Origin: JACKHO01 sp041398745
GTDB lineage: Bacteria > Planctomycetota > Planctomycetia > Planctomycetales > Planctomycetaceae
DNA: 64,000 nucleotides
Reading direction: 5' to 3'
NCBI GenBank assembly: GCA_041398745.1
Contig: JAWKUB010000004.1
Span: 124,001 to 188,000, forward strand
A model generated the notes under the pieces. It saw nothing but the letters and a program-made list of their open reading frames with translations, did not search any database and was not told where the DNA came from. A program made the translations under genes and the position numbers. Shown piece after piece: positions 46,348 through 55,925 of this stretch. Position 1 is the first letter of the stretch, and the number at the start of each line of letters is the position of its first letter.

Positions 46348-48696
46348 TTACTGCCTGTTGTACCATTCCACTGAGAGGGTCAGTACGAGCAGCAGCAGCA
46401 ATTCCCAGCGTGTCCAAATGGCGATTTGCAGCTGCCTTTGCAATGGCAATGCTTCGCCCCGTGGCAAATCGCTTAATAGCCGGTCTGTCTCCCAGGCTCG
46501 ATAGCAGCGTCCCCCCGAGATTTTCGCCGCCTGCTGCAGGTCGTCAACATTGGCTGGCTCGTATTTACGTTCGATGTTGACGTCGGCAACCTCCCACGAA
46601 GTGCTACGCCGTTCCAGCGACACGGTCTCAGGAAGCGTGGCTGTATAGTGACCGGGCGGCAAGTCGCGGAGAGTGGTTTGAAATTCCCCCTCCTGAATTC
46701 GTGTCGAGAGCGAGAGTTCTGTTACAAACTCGTCGTCTCGTCGCAGTTCGACTTTGGGATCGGTCAATGCGGTGTTGGCAATCAACGTGAGTGCGATGGG
46801 GGATTGCGGCGCATACTGCGGACGATCCACCTGCAGGTCATAAACCGGCTGTGTGTGATCGAGCTTCGTCTTTCCCAAATGCCGCACGAGTTGCGACCAG
46901 TACTGGCGGTACAAACTTGCTTCATTGATTGGCCGCCAGCGCCATGTCTCGTCCATGTTCTGATACAACACGCGTCCCGCCCCAAGGTGCTGTTCGATGA
47001 GGACCGGTACTGGCTGCTCAGGATCTGCGTCGCCAGCCTGCAACAACACAACGGCTCCGGCACGCGTAGACACTGATTGTGGAGTCCGGGTGAGCGGGAG
47101 CGATTGGGGCTGTTCGCCTTCATCAAACTTGAGGAACCTCGCGGCGCGGCCGTCGAGTGTGCGTGTCACTGTCGAGCCACTGGGTGCCGCTCCCTCAAGT
47201 TGTCCCAGCAGCGGAACAGCAGGGGAAAACTCTTGTAGCGAACTTGGAAATGACTGGCGCAGTTGGCGGCCCGGTAGAATAAGCAGGCCCGTACCCTGGT
47301 TCACGATGACCTCCTTGAGCAGGGCTGTTTCCACCTGAGCCCGGGTGGGTATGACATCGCCCCAGAGCACGACATCATACTCGGCCCACTCGTCAGGTGT
47401 TTCCGGAAGTCGTTGCAGTGCGGTCCGGTCTTCTCGAATGGTTTCGGGATCACTTTCAAGGAGCCAGGTCGACAACTGAATGGCCGTGTCGCGTTCGAGT
47501 GTTCCTTTCAGATGTCTAAACTCCCAACGCGGCGTCCGTTCGATGAGTAAGACCCGCAGTTCCCCCGGACGAACCCACACGCGAGTTTGTGCGAGGTTAT
47601 TGTACTCGGAGAGTTCTCCGGAAAGTCGCTGGCAACGGATTTCCATATCGAGCGGCCCCGCAGTGCTGGGCGTGACTTCAAGAGATACGGTCTGGTCGAA
47701 GTGGCTCCCCTCGCTAGAACGAAGTGTGACATTCTGCTCACCAAGTCGTTCCCCAGTTGCTCGGTCCAGAAGTTGAACCTCGACCGGTTCTCCCTGCACA
47801 CCTTCGCCTGCAAGTCGCACTTCAATTTGAAAGGGATCACCCACGAAGGCAGTGCGGTCGGCAATGACTTTTTCGATCCGCAAATCGCGTACTCCTTCGG
47901 TCGAACCCAAGACGACTGGAAAGAGAGGCACACCACGGCGAGCCATGTCCGCCGCAGCGAGCGAAAGTTTCCCCTGATCGCTGCTGGTAGAAATGCCATC
48001 CGTCAAAATAACAAAGGCGGCGGGCGTCCGTCCGCGGAACGCATCAGAGACATTCTGGACAGCCAACCGCGGATTGGTCGTACCAACAACTGGTGAGATT
48101 TGCTTGATAGTTTCATTCCATTCGGCATTGAGCGGCGCAGTGGTTGCACCATTGGGCGATTCCACAATTCCATCTGCGAATGGATACAAAGTGACCTGAT
48201 ATCGGTCGAGAAGTTCGTCCAGCAACTCACCATCTTGCTGGGTCAGGACCGCTTTAGCCGTCGCCAGTCGACTGGTCGACGCCTCCGGTGATTCTGAAGT
48301 GGCTTGCGCATGTTCCAGCAAGTCCTGCAACGCCTGGCGGGATGTTGCATCCAGTTGATCTTCGAATTGCATGCTTTCCGAGACGTCGAGCAGAATTGCC
48401 AGTGGCGGCCGGCCAGCGACACCAATATCGAGTGTGACCTGAAACAGCATGAGCAGGAACAGCGCCGCAGCCACGCCGCCGCAGAGAAGTGTTGTCACAC
48501 GACTGTCAGACCGCCGACGCTGACGTCGCAGGTACCAGAAGAGAATCGCCCAGGCCAAGGCAATTCCGGTCACTACGACCCACCCCGGAACTGGAGTGAA
48601 GGGATTGCGGGAGCTCAGTTCCCACGTTAATTGCGTATTGTCTCCCTCTGGGAATTCGCCGCCGAGATACCAGAGCAGCCACCGTTCAACCCACAT
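46348..48696 (-). CDS. membrane protein with vWA and glutamine-amidotransferase-like domains
   Basis: About 782 residues from ATG 48696 (GGCGGGA upstream; the longer frame to 48888 runs into a repeat region). Two transmembrane helices lie at about 38-56 and 67-87. A vWA domain follows, with the metal site LLDVSESM (about 103-109) and ILTDGISTSSD. A glutamine-amidotransferase-like segment (VVLWGDVIPT, GLLILPGRQ) and beta-rich extracytoplasmic domains come next. A last helix (ELLLLLVLTLSVEWYNR) ends the protein. This BatA-like arrangement is typical of planctomycete clusters with MoxR and DUF58, and with large coiled-coil proteins like the one at 34539; those cluster partners are not adjacent here. 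Confidence 0.8.
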   Translation of the reverse strand: MWVERWLLWYLGGEFPEGDNTQLTWELSSRNPFTPVPGWVVVTGIALAWAILFWYLRRQRRRSDSRVTTLLCGGVAAALFLLMLFQVTLDIGVAGRPPLAILLDVSESMQFEDQLDATSRQALQDLLEHAQATSESPEASTSRLATAKAVLTQQDGELLDELLDRYQVTLYPFADGIVESPNGATTAPLNAEWNETIKQISPVVGTTNPRLAVQNVSDAFRGRTPAAFVILTDGISTSSDQGKLSLAAADMARRGVPLFPVVLGSTEGVRDLRIEKVIADRTAFVGDPFQIEVRLAGEGVQGEPVEVQLLDRATGERLGEQNVTLRSSEGSHFDQTVSLEVTPSTAGPLDMEIRCQRLSGELSEYNNLAQTRVWVRPGELRVLLIERTPRWEFRHLKGTLERDTAIQLSTWLLESDPETIREDRTALQRLPETPDEWAEYDVVLWGDVIPTRAQVETALLKEVIVNQGTGLLILPGRQLRQSFPSSLQEFSPAVPLLGQLEGAAPSGSTVTRTLDGRAARFLKFDEGEQPQSLPLTRTPQSVSTRAGAVVLLQAGDADPEQPVPVLIEQHLGAGRVLYQNMDETWRWRPINEASLYRQYWSQLVRHLGKTKLDHTQPVYDLQVDRPQYAPQSPIALTLIANTALTDPKVELRRDDEFVTELSLSTRIQEGEFQTTLRDLPPGHYTATLPETVSLERRSTSWEVADVNIERKYEPANVDDLQQAAKISGGRCYRAWETDRLLSDLPRGEALPLQRQLQIAIWTRWELLLLLVLTLSVEWYNRQ

Positions 48697-48740
48697 GACA
48701 TCCCGCCTTTTCGGGTGCGTCTGCCACACGATTGCATTCC

Positions 48741-48784
48741 TTCTCCCCCCATCCTTGGGGGGAAGAAGATGGCCGAAAGGCCAG
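48741..48784. repeat. GC-rich intergenic hairpin pair
   Basis: TTCTCCCCCC (48741-48750) is followed by ATCCTT and GGGGGGAAGAA, giving a strong stem, and GGCCGAAAGGCC (48771-48782) makes a second one. The sequence resembles a dispersed intergenic element seen in this phylum. The vWA gene's start (48696) lies next to it. Confidence 0.55.
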
Positions 48785-48976
48785 ATGAGGGGGGCCGAGC
48801 GTTGCCCACGCGTCAGTTTTGAAAAACTTGGCCCCCTTACACTCACGTTGAGAGTTACAAGGCGTTGTTCGCCATGCCTCGTGAGCACACGGACGAATTA
48901 GCAAAGTCAATGAGGGGTGGCGGGTCATGGCTTCAATGATGATGAGCGCAGCGGAGGAGCCGGAAGTTTTGTCCAA

Positions 48977-49264
48977 TCACATGGGCATTTTCTTGGGAGG
49001 CCGCGGTCCCCGTTGCCAGTAGAGTCGATCTTTGGTGAGGAATCCGTGACGCAGCGCACAGTCGAGGCAGAACTTTTCATCACCGCGCTGGATGTAGATT
49101 TCTCCGGCCAGAATGGCGTGGAAGTAGTCTTCGCCGGGAAACTGGGCGTAACAGTATTGCTTCTCCCACGTTCGCTTGATGTGAATGGTCCACTCCTCGT
49201 GGTGGGGAAAGTAAACGCGGATGTCGTCCTCACGCGTTTTGTAGTCGGGAAATGAATCTTCCAT
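48977..49264 (-). CDS. small conserved-looking protein with CxxC
   Basis: A 95-residue protein from ATG 49264. It reads as one compact domain: DDIRVYFPHHEEWTIHIKR, YCYAQFPGEDYFHAILAGEIYI, and a possible metal-binding CLDCALRHGFL. The Pro/Arg-rich tail is RGPRPPKKMPM. I do not recognise a family. The frame is well supported by composition and has no competitor of similar quality on either strand. It is divergent from the L-fuconate dehydratase gene. Confidence 0.6.
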   Translation of the reverse strand: MEDSFPDYKTREDDIRVYFPHHEEWTIHIKRTWEKQYCYAQFPGEDYFHAILAGEIYIQRGDEKFCLDCALRHGFLTKDRLYWQRGPRPPKKMPM

Positions 49265-49422
49265 GGTGCGTTCTGCCTTTTGTGCTCCAAATGCGAGGTC
49301 TCAATTCCTTCGGGACGGAAATTTGTGGCCGGGTGACTGGAGTTTGGTTTCAGGACTCAACAGAATTTGCCATTCACTTTTTGGTTTCAACGGCAGTGAG
49401 TTTTTCGCAATACTCCGGGTGG

Positions 49423-49442
49423 CACAGACATTCCTGTCTGTG
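49423..49442. repeat. intergenic palindromic repeat, family A copy 2
   Basis: CACAGACATTCCTGTCTGTG, identical to 40000-40019, and with the same preceding GTGG. It lies 62 bases before the L-fuconate dehydratase start. Confidence 0.85.
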
Positions 49443-49503
49443 TTGCATGCAGTTCTCACTGAGTTTTAGTCGCCTCGCAGCGACTTTCACTTGCAGGCAT
49501 ATT

Positions 49504-50817
49504 ATGACATTAAAAGTCGAACGGATTGAAGTCCTCGATTTGAGGTTTCCCACGTCCAGTCAACTCGACGGCTCAGACGCAATGAACCCCGATCCTGACT
49601 ACTCCGCAGCATACTGCATTCTCCACACGAATTCCCCCGACGGCCTCGCCGGTCACGGAATGACCTTCACCATTGGTCGCGGAAACGAAGTCTGCGTGAA
49701 GGCCATTGAGTCGTTGGCCCCGCTGGTCGTCGGACGGACGGTCGAATCGATGACTTCAGACATGGGAGCGTTCTGGCGGCACATTACTGGTGACAGCCAA
49801 CTGCGTTGGATTGGCCCTGAGAAAGGAGCCATCCATTTAGCAACGGCTGCCGTGGTCAATGCCGTGTGGGATTTGTGGGCCAAAATCGAAGAGAAACCCC
49901 TCTGGCGCCTCGTCGCCGAAATGTCTCCCGAAGAAATTGTGCGGTGCATCGATTTCCGCTACATCAGCGATGCACTCACGCCGGACGAAGCGCGGGAAAT
50001 CCTTGAACAGCAGGTGGCGACTCGCTCGGAACGAGTCGAACGCGTCCGCGAACTGGGATACCCCGCTTACACCACCTCAGCGGGATGGCTCGGCTACTCC
50101 GATGAAAAGCTCCGCTCACTCTGCCGAGACTCACTGGCCGATGGTTGGGAGTGTTTCAAAATCAAAGTCGGACGCAGTCTCGAAGACGATATTCGCCGTT
50201 GTCGGATCATCCGGGAAGAAATCGGGCCCGACCGACGCTTGATGGTCGACGCGAACCAGGTATGGGATGTCCCTGCTGCCATCGAATGGATGGAGCACCT
50301 CAAGGAATTCCAGCCTTGGTTTATCGAAGAACCGACATCCCCAGATGACGTACTGGGGCATGCGGCTATCGCGAAAGCGGTTGCCCCCATCAAAGTCGCC
50401 ACGGGAGAACATTGTGCCAACCGCGTGCTATTCAAACAGTTCATGCAGGCCAACGCAATTGGCGTTTGTCAAATCGACAGTTGCCGCATTGGGGGCGTCA
50501 ACGAAATCCTGGCCGTCATGCTCATGGCCGCCAAGTTCGGCATTCCCGTCTGCCCACACGCCGGCGGCGTCGGATTGTGCGAATACGTGCAGCACCTCTC
50601 ACTCATTGACTACGTCGCCATCAGCGGCACCTGGGAAGACCGCCTCACCGAATTCGCCGACCATTTGCACGAACACTTCGTGCATCCCGTCGTCATGAAA
50701 AACGGTCGCTACATGCCACCGGAGGCGCCGGGTTACAGCATCGAAATGTTGCCGGAGTCGCGAGAGCGATACGAGTTTCCCAACGGTGCCGCATGGCAAG
50801 CTGCGGAAGTGAAGTAA
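49504..50817 (+). CDS. L-fuconate dehydratase (enolase superfamily)
   Basis: A 437-residue member of the enolase superfamily, mandelate-racemase group. It should dehydrate L-fuconate to 2-keto-3-deoxy-L-fuconate in L-fucose breakdown. YPAYTTSAGWLGYSDEKL is characteristic of L-fuconate dehydratases. Catalytic features follow in order: FKIKVG (two Lys), MVDANQ (metal Asp), FIEEPT (metal Glu), TGEHC (metal Glu) and CPHAGGVGLCE (catalytic His). The start is ATG 49504; the frame extends 84 codons upstream, but that part covers a family A repeat and is not protein-like. A family B hairpin follows the stop and probably ends transcription. Confidence 0.92.
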   Translation: MTLKVERIEVLDLRFPTSSQLDGSDAMNPDPDYSAAYCILHTNSPDGLAGHGMTFTIGRGNEVCVKAIESLAPLVVGRTVESMTSDMGAFWRHITGDSQLRWIGPEKGAIHLATAAVVNAVWDLWAKIEEKPLWRLVAEMSPEEIVRCIDFRYISDALTPDEAREILEQQVATRSERVERVRELGYPAYTTSAGWLGYSDEKLRSLCRDSLADGWECFKIKVGRSLEDDIRRCRIIREEIGPDRRLMVDANQVWDVPAAIEWMEHLKEFQPWFIEEPTSPDDVLGHAAIAKAVAPIKVATGEHCANRVLFKQFMQANAIGVCQIDSCRIGGVNEILAVMLMAAKFGIPVCPHAGGVGLCEYVQHLSLIDYVAISGTWEDRLTEFADHLHEHFVHPVVMKNGRYMPPEAPGYSIEMLPESRERYEFPNGAAWQAAEVK

Positions 50818-50825
50818 TTGAAAAT

Positions 50826-50865
50826 GTGCCATGCCCACCTCGCGCAGCAGCGTGGGCATGTTTTT
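50826..50865. terminator. family B palindromic repeat (copy 3) acting as a terminator
   Basis: CATGCCCAC (50830-50838) pairs with GTGGGCATG (50852-50860), followed by five Ts. It lies between convergent genes (stops at 50817 and 50914), nine bases after the dehydratase stop. The flank, loop and stem match the repeats at 23799 and 42022, so a dispersed repeat seems to serve as terminator. Confidence 0.75.
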
Positions 50866-50913
50866 CGCGTTTGCGGCCTCACCCCATGCTCCCCCTGCGG
50901 CACGTTTGGACTT

Positions 50914-51846
50914 TCAGTCTCGCTCCCGCTGTGCGGGCTTTAAACGCCAACTGCGTTTGGTCTTTTCCTTCATGCCGGTCGTCACTCCGTTGGCAGTTGA
51001 CGACTTGTACTGGCTTTGCGCTGCAAGTACTTCGACTTCCAGCACACCGCCTTCGTGGTCGACGAGTAATCCGGCGTGAACGGCGGCTGCGCCGAGGTTG
51101 GAATCGCCAGAGTAGATTCCCGTTCCCCAGACGTCTCCTTTTGTGCGTCCGACGACGAAGACGTTGACCCGTGTTCCGACTTCGAATTCCTGTTCGTGAA
51201 ATTCCCGTTCACGCAGGCACGTGCCGAGTAACTGATAGCTCCCGTGCCAGTCGCCGTAGTCGCGGGTCTTTACTCCGTTTGCTGTACTCCCTTTATACTG
51301 CTCGAAGCCAGGCAGAAGCCGAAATGCGATGAGCCCCGATTCCCCGGGCTCCAGAATTCCGGCATGGACTGCAGCTGTGCCGACATTGGAGTCATCGGTG
51401 TAAATGCCCGATCCCCAGACAGAACCTTCCTCGGTACCGGTCACCGCAACAACATGCACTTCGCCAATATGGCCGCGCAGTTCAATTGGTGTATGATTTG
51501 CTTCTTCATCAACAGGTGGCTCAGGTAGTTCGACTTCAGCGTGCTGCTTCAATTGCAGGATTTGCTGCTGGACAATTGCCGCTTCCGCCTGCATTCCAGA
51601 ATTGAAGTATGCGGCCTGGAGTTCTTCGAGAGTCTGAATCAACAGCGCACGCCGCGAAGCCGCGCGCTCAATCAAAGTGCTCGTCGCTGGCAAGGATCGG
51701 AAGAAAAGTTGTTGGGCTCCATCGGCAGGAATGTCTTCCAACAATCGAATTGGAACTTCACCGCCGCGGTCGATCACGATTTCCTCGGAAAACGTCACGG
51801 CCCCCCAAAGACTGAAAGTGCACAATACTGCTAACCAGCGAAACAT
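50914..51846 (-). CDS. secreted protein with two LCCL domains
   Basis: About 310 residues from ATG 51846 (GGAG six bases upstream). A signal peptide (RWLAVLCTFSLWGAVTFS) precedes a helical region to about 105. Two LCCL domains follow: GSVWGSGIYTDDSNVGTAAVHAGIL...YKGSTANGVKTRDYGDWHGSY and GDVWGTGIYSGDSNLGAAAVHAGLL...YKSSTANGVTT. LCCL domains bind ligands in eukaryotic extracellular proteins and occur sparsely in bacteria. The tail is basic (KEKTKRSWRLKPAQRERD). The role is probably extracellular or periplasmic binding. Confidence 0.86.
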   Translation of the reverse strand: MFRWLAVLCTFSLWGAVTFSEEIVIDRGGEVPIRLLEDIPADGAQQLFFRSLPATSTLIERAASRRALLIQTLEELQAAYFNSGMQAEAAIVQQQILQLKQHAEVELPEPPVDEEANHTPIELRGHIGEVHVVAVTGTEEGSVWGSGIYTDDSNVGTAAVHAGILEPGESGLIAFRLLPGFEQYKGSTANGVKTRDYGDWHGSYQLLGTCLREREFHEQEFEVGTRVNVFVVGRTKGDVWGTGIYSGDSNLGAAAVHAGLLVDHEGGVLEVEVLAAQSQYKSSTANGVTTGMKEKTKRSWRLKPAQRERD

Positions 51847-51985
51847 GCTCGACTCCATGCCAGTGACGAAATTCGTTCCCCCCTAATGACGCTTCACATG
51901 GGCCAGATTCTCACGGAATTCTGCAGTTTGGCCAAAGATTTAGACGAATTATTGAGAGCCGTTACATGTGAGACCTGGAGACACA

Positions 51986-52963
51986 CTAGACCACAGACGA
52001 CTCTTCGCGACTCCGAACTGCACTCAAATACAGCACCTGGCTGGCGGAGACTTCTTCTGGCTCGACCAATTGAATGGCCGCACGCAGAACATCGCGTCGA
52101 CTGATTTGTCCAACCACCTTTTCTCCTCGCAGAACCGGCAGGCGCCGATACGGTGTGTTGAGAAAAATTCCAGCGATGGACAGCAGGTCGGTCTCTTCGT
52201 TAATCGTCTTTGCCTGTTGGTCCATGAATGCGCTGACCGAAGTCGAGGGCAACTGCTGAAGTCCTTCGACCGCTTCCCGGGTCGGTTCGTCACTCCGGGT
52301 CGCGTCTTCCCTGTTGAATTGGTACTGAAGAATGGCCTGCAGAATGCGCGAGCTGCGCAATACATCGCGTCGACTGATTTGGCCGACCACCCGTTCCCTC
52401 CGGACAACTGCCAGGCGGCGATAAGGGGTCTCATGAAAAATCTTCGCGACTTCGAGTAGCGTTGTTTGCTCGTCAATCAGTCGTCCACGGTCCCTGTTGA
52501 GGAATTGCCCGACTGTCGTTGTGGGTAAGCTATACATGGCACCATTGATGAGCACACTCATACTCGACTTCTCGGAGAATATCCCAAGAAACTCTTTGTT
52601 CTTCGCCACGACTGGTGCGCCGGAAATGTTCTGGCTCAAGAGAATTTGAATTGCGTCGTACACGTCATGCTCGGGGGTGAGTGCAATGACATCGCCCCTC
52701 ATGAATTGTCCTGCCATGGGTTCGCGTGCTTCTACAGAAGGCAACATCCGCGATGTTTGCTGGAGCACGCGTAAGCAGCACTTCTCCGAAAAAACTCCCA
52801 GATACTGCCCGGCACCGCTCACCACCGGCATACCCGAAATGCCGTGATGCAGCAGTTGGTGAATGGCCTCGGCAACATCAGTCTCCGGTCGTTCCGTGAT
52901 GAGTCTCCGGGTCATAATGTTTGATGCGAGAACTGGTTCCCGGTGCTGAAGTTTTTGAAACAT
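51986..52963 (-). CDS. protein with four CBS domains
   Basis: A 325-residue protein from ATG 52963, chosen because AAGGAGG lies about six bases upstream; the longer frame to 53119 has no such site. Four CBS units are seen at about residues 12-70, 82-140, 150-205 and 245-300. They contain the usual strands such as ISGMPVVSGAGQYLGVFSE, ISGAPVVAKNKEFLGIFSE, YRRLAVVRRERVVGQISRRD and YRRLPVLRGEKVVGQISRRD. Pairs of CBS domains bind adenine nucleotides and regulate attached or partner proteins. No enzyme or channel domain is fused, so it is probably a stand-alone sensor. Confidence 0.9.
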   Translation of the reverse strand: MFQKLQHREPVLASNIMTRRLITERPETDVAEAIHQLLHHGISGMPVVSGAGQYLGVFSEKCCLRVLQQTSRMLPSVEAREPMAGQFMRGDVIALTPEHDVYDAIQILLSQNISGAPVVAKNKEFLGIFSEKSSMSVLINGAMYSLPTTTVGQFLNRDRGRLIDEQTTLLEVAKIFHETPYRRLAVVRRERVVGQISRRDVLRSSRILQAILQYQFNREDATRSDEPTREAVEGLQQLPSTSVSAFMDQQAKTINEETDLLSIAGIFLNTPYRRLPVLRGEKVVGQISRRDVLRAAIQLVEPEEVSASQVLYLSAVRSREESSVV

Positions 52964-53329
52964 GGCCTGCCTCCTTCGAGTTGAAATTGCCCGCCATTTG
53001 AACTTGGTGTTCGGACGAGTGGAACTCATCTGGTAGATGTGTCGCAACGGCCCATACGGTCTCGGGGAGAGAATCGAAATCAGAAAAAACACCGCGGCGA
53101 AGAGCAGCCCGCGTCTCACGAACGAACTTTCGTTCCTTCCAATCCCTGATATTCAATTGCGACATGAGTGCAGTGGACATCGAACGCACTCCACTGGATA
53201 AGGACCCTTCGATCCTAAACCGCCAGAATCAAGATCGCCAGAAGAAAATGAGGAGATTGTGAATTCGGCGTCCTTTGATTACGGTTGGTGGATTAACGTT
53301 CCAATCATGAAAATCTCCGAACTTGCACA
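52964..53329. other. intergenic region between divergent genes
   Basis: About 366 bases between the CBS gene (minus) and the DUF3445 gene (plus). Frames here are short and unconvincing. I see no repeats or RNA. Confidence 0.45.
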
Positions 53330-54214
53330 ATGGCCGACTTGCTGGATGTCCCATACTTTCCCTTTGACGAAAATGGATATCGGCTGTCGGTTGGACTTGC
53401 ACCGCTGCCTTCCAATCGTTGGATGGAGCCTGACCGACTCGCGGTTCAGCAACTGCGGTTAAGGGGCGACTTGCTCACCAGTCATCGCGAGGACGTTCTG
53501 CAGTACCGGGCAGAGTCAGCCGCGGCGTGTCTTGAATTGAACAGGGCAGTTCGGCGCCATTTGCTGGAGCATCATCCCAACTATGCCTGCGGTACGGAGC
53601 AACATATTCGCATTGCCAGCACTCAGGTTGTGTTGCCCCCTCCTGCCAACGGCCTGCAGGGTCTGGAGCAGTTGGCACATCTGGTTCAAGAAGACTTCTG
53701 CATTCTCTCGTCTGAATCGAATCCTACGCTCATTGCCGCACTCGTCTGCTTTCCGTCGCACTGGAAACTTCAGGAGAAAATGGGGCAGACTTCCGACGCA
53801 ATCCATGCAGTCGTTCCGAAGTTCGCCGACAAGCTGGCAATCCCTACGAACGCCATTCTAAGCAAGTTGCGGCCAAATCGCCCGGTGTGGCGGATTAACT
53901 GGAGCATTGATGGCGACGACAGTTTGTTCACTCCTGGTCCCAAGTCCTTTCGAGATGATCTCAGCGTGAGGAATGTGCTCCATTCGACCTGGCTGCGTGC
54001 TGAACGCCAAACGCTTCGCCGTCTGCCAGAGACTGGATCGCTAGTATTCACGATCAGAACATACTTGCACCGAATGGCCGACGTGGCTGTGTGCCCGAAT
54101 CGACGCACGAAACTGCTCGCTTCTTTGAGGACAATGGCACCCGACACGGCCGCCTACAAAGGAATGGTTGCCATGCTCCCGTTACTTATCGAAGCGCTTG
54201 AACGACTGGGTTGA
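53330..54214 (+). CDS. DUF3445 (haem-dependent oxidative N-demethylase-like) protein
   Basis: A 294-residue protein. The N-terminal YFPFDENGYRLSVGLAPLPSNRWMEPD, the central LVQEDFCILSSESNPTLIAALVCFPSHWKLQEKMGQ and the following IHAVVP match the DUF3445/HDOD family as I recall it. Members bind haem and some demethylate amines such as dimethylamine, but most are uncharacterised. The start is ATG 53330; no ribosome-binding site is clear. No related subunit genes lie next to it. Confidence 0.8.
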   Translation: MADLLDVPYFPFDENGYRLSVGLAPLPSNRWMEPDRLAVQQLRLRGDLLTSHREDVLQYRAESAAACLELNRAVRRHLLEHHPNYACGTEQHIRIASTQVVLPPPANGLQGLEQLAHLVQEDFCILSSESNPTLIAALVCFPSHWKLQEKMGQTSDAIHAVVPKFADKLAIPTNAILSKLRPNRPVWRINWSIDGDDSLFTPGPKSFRDDLSVRNVLHSTWLRAERQTLRRLPETGSLVFTIRTYLHRMADVAVCPNRRTKLLASLRTMAPDTAAYKGMVAMLPLLIEALERLG

Positions 54215-54802
54215 ACGAGCTTTGAGGGGACTGGTTGTGTAAGTCACGCCGCGAAGCGCAAACGCTCAGCCAGTCTTACTCGCTCTCGGACGACAACGAA
54301 GCCCGGCAGGTGGCTCGACAACTCGAGCAGAAGTGTCACGATGAATGATAGTTGTTCAGTGATGAAGTGGGATTCAGGGGGCAGGTGATGATTGCTTTTT
54401 GTTATTTGTTGTCCGCCTTCCTCAAGACAACGCTCCGAGTAAGTGCCGACATTCCTGGATCGGACGGAATTGTGTGTCAACTATAGTGTGATGTTAAATA
54501 ACAAGGCGCTGATGGAATTTGATGAAAGCGTTGTTGTGTTCGCTTCTATTGGCTCTGGGGATAATCGGATTAAGAACTAAGACAAAACGGCTTTGTTTTG
54601 TCGTAAGTCGTGTGAAAATCGGCACTTTCGTCAAATTGGCAATTGACATCAGGAAGTATCGATGGCAGAATTCGGAGCGTCTACAGTAGCTCAATTCGCT
54701 GCTCACAAGAGTCGTATTCTAAATACGGTAAGTACTCTTCAAACAACACCCCGGGGCAGTTCGCCCTCTTCTTTCGGTTTTCATTAATTTAAAGGAATCT
54801 TG
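54215..54802. other. long intergenic region upstream of the first DUF1559 gene
   Basis: About 588 bases. It holds the candidate promoter at 54643-54671 and an AT-rich stretch around 54480-54600. The leader between promoter and ATG is about 130 bases and unusually GC-poor near its end (CATTAATTTAAAGG). No gene is seen. Confidence 0.5.
54643..54671 (+). promoter_or_regulatory. candidate sigma-70 promoter of DUF1559 gene 1
   Basis: TTGACA (54643-54648), a 17-base spacer, and CAGAAT (54666-54671). The same arrangement with similar spacer bases (TTGACATC, then CGATG near the end) occurs at 56345-56373, upstream of the IS and of the second gene. Confidence 0.6.
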
Positions 54803-55801
54803 ATGCACACCTCCCCAATCCAACGTCGAAAGGGCTTCACGCTCATTGAGCTGCTGGTCGTTATTGCGATCATCGCAGTGCTGATTGCCCTCTTGTTGCC
54901 CGCCGTGCAACAAGCTCGTGAAGCTGCGAGACGTTCGCAGTGTAAGAACAACCTGAAGCAAATCGGTCTGGCACTTCACAATTACCACGAGACCCACAGC
55001 GCATTCCCGCCAGGACGCACGCGAAATACTTACTCCGGGATCACGGACGCTTGGTACACGGGCAACATCGCCTGGGTGCCACGCATTCTTTCATTCATGG
55101 ATCAGGCTCCCATTTTCAATACCATTAACTGGGACCTCGGCCAAGGGACATCGGGAACCGATGGACACGGCGGCGTGAACGGAACGAACCCCACGGGAGC
55201 ACGCCGTCAATTCCTTTCGGTAATGCGTTGCCCTTCAGACCCAGGTAACGGCGCAGTGCCCTGGACGACTCCAGCTGGCGCAAAAGTCAACGGTGCAGCA
55301 CCGAACGGGGGCTACGCTTCCGGTAACTACCTGGGCTGTATTGGAACAGGAACTCGCCTGAACGGCAGTCCTAATGGTCTGTTTGGCCAGAACACCAGGT
55401 TTAAATTCCGCGACATTACCGACGGCACGTCCAACACAATCGCTGTTGGAGAAGCCATCATTGGATTCTATCGTGAGAATACAAACGACTCAGGCAACAA
55501 CACTCCCTGCGTCGCCGGGGCCAAGGACACTGGTAACACTCATCAGGCTGGCTACTCGTGGTTCTATGGCTACTTCCCACAGTCTTGCTTCTTCAACACG
55601 TACGTTGGCCCGAACGCCAAGGCGATCGACTGTGGCGTAAACTCCGACCGCGTGAACCAGGCGGCTCGCAGCGTCCACTCCGGTGGTGTCCAAATCTTGT
55701 TGTGTGACGGTAGCGTCCGTTTCGCTGGCGAGAACATCGACCTGACCACTTGGAGCAACCTTGGTAACAAGGCGGACGGAAACGTCGTGGGTGAATTCTA
55801 A
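54803..55801 (+). CDS. DUF1559 prepilin-like protein 1
   Basis: A 332-residue protein with a type IV prepilin-like N-terminus: basic MHTSPIQRRKG, then FTLIELLVVIAIIAVLIALLLPAVQQAREAARR. A G|F cleavage site and a hydrophobic helix follow. The DUF1559 body includes CKNNLKQIGLALHNYHE, MRCPSDPG, DITDGTSNTIAVGEAIIGFY and the terminal SVHSGGVQILLCDGSVRF. Start ATG 54803 has AAAGGA about six bases upstream. Such proteins are exported and numerous in planctomycetes; a pseudopilin or surface role is assumed. The twin at 57787 shares most of its sequence. Confidence 0.93.
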   Translation: MHTSPIQRRKGFTLIELLVVIAIIAVLIALLLPAVQQAREAARRSQCKNNLKQIGLALHNYHETHSAFPPGRTRNTYSGITDAWYTGNIAWVPRILSFMDQAPIFNTINWDLGQGTSGTDGHGGVNGTNPTGARRQFLSVMRCPSDPGNGAVPWTTPAGAKVNGAAPNGGYASGNYLGCIGTGTRLNGSPNGLFGQNTRFKFRDITDGTSNTIAVGEAIIGFYRENTNDSGNNTPCVAGAKDTGNTHQAGYSWFYGYFPQSCFFNTYVGPNAKAIDCGVNSDRVNQAARSVHSGGVQILLCDGSVRFAGENIDLTTWSNLGNKADGNVVGEF

Positions 55802-55925
55802 GAATTCAAGTCCTGTCACAGGTTGTTTCAGAACCCGGCGGCTTGGATATTCTGGTCCGTGTTGCCCACGAAAGCCATGAATAGACCTTGAGGGTTTGAA
55901 ACTGCGATTACAGTCTGCTGTATTG

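Noticed and set aside
49252..49503. N-terminal extension of the L-fuconate dehydratase
   Set aside because: It translates a family A repeat and has no homology-like features; ATG 49504 starts the conserved enzyme.
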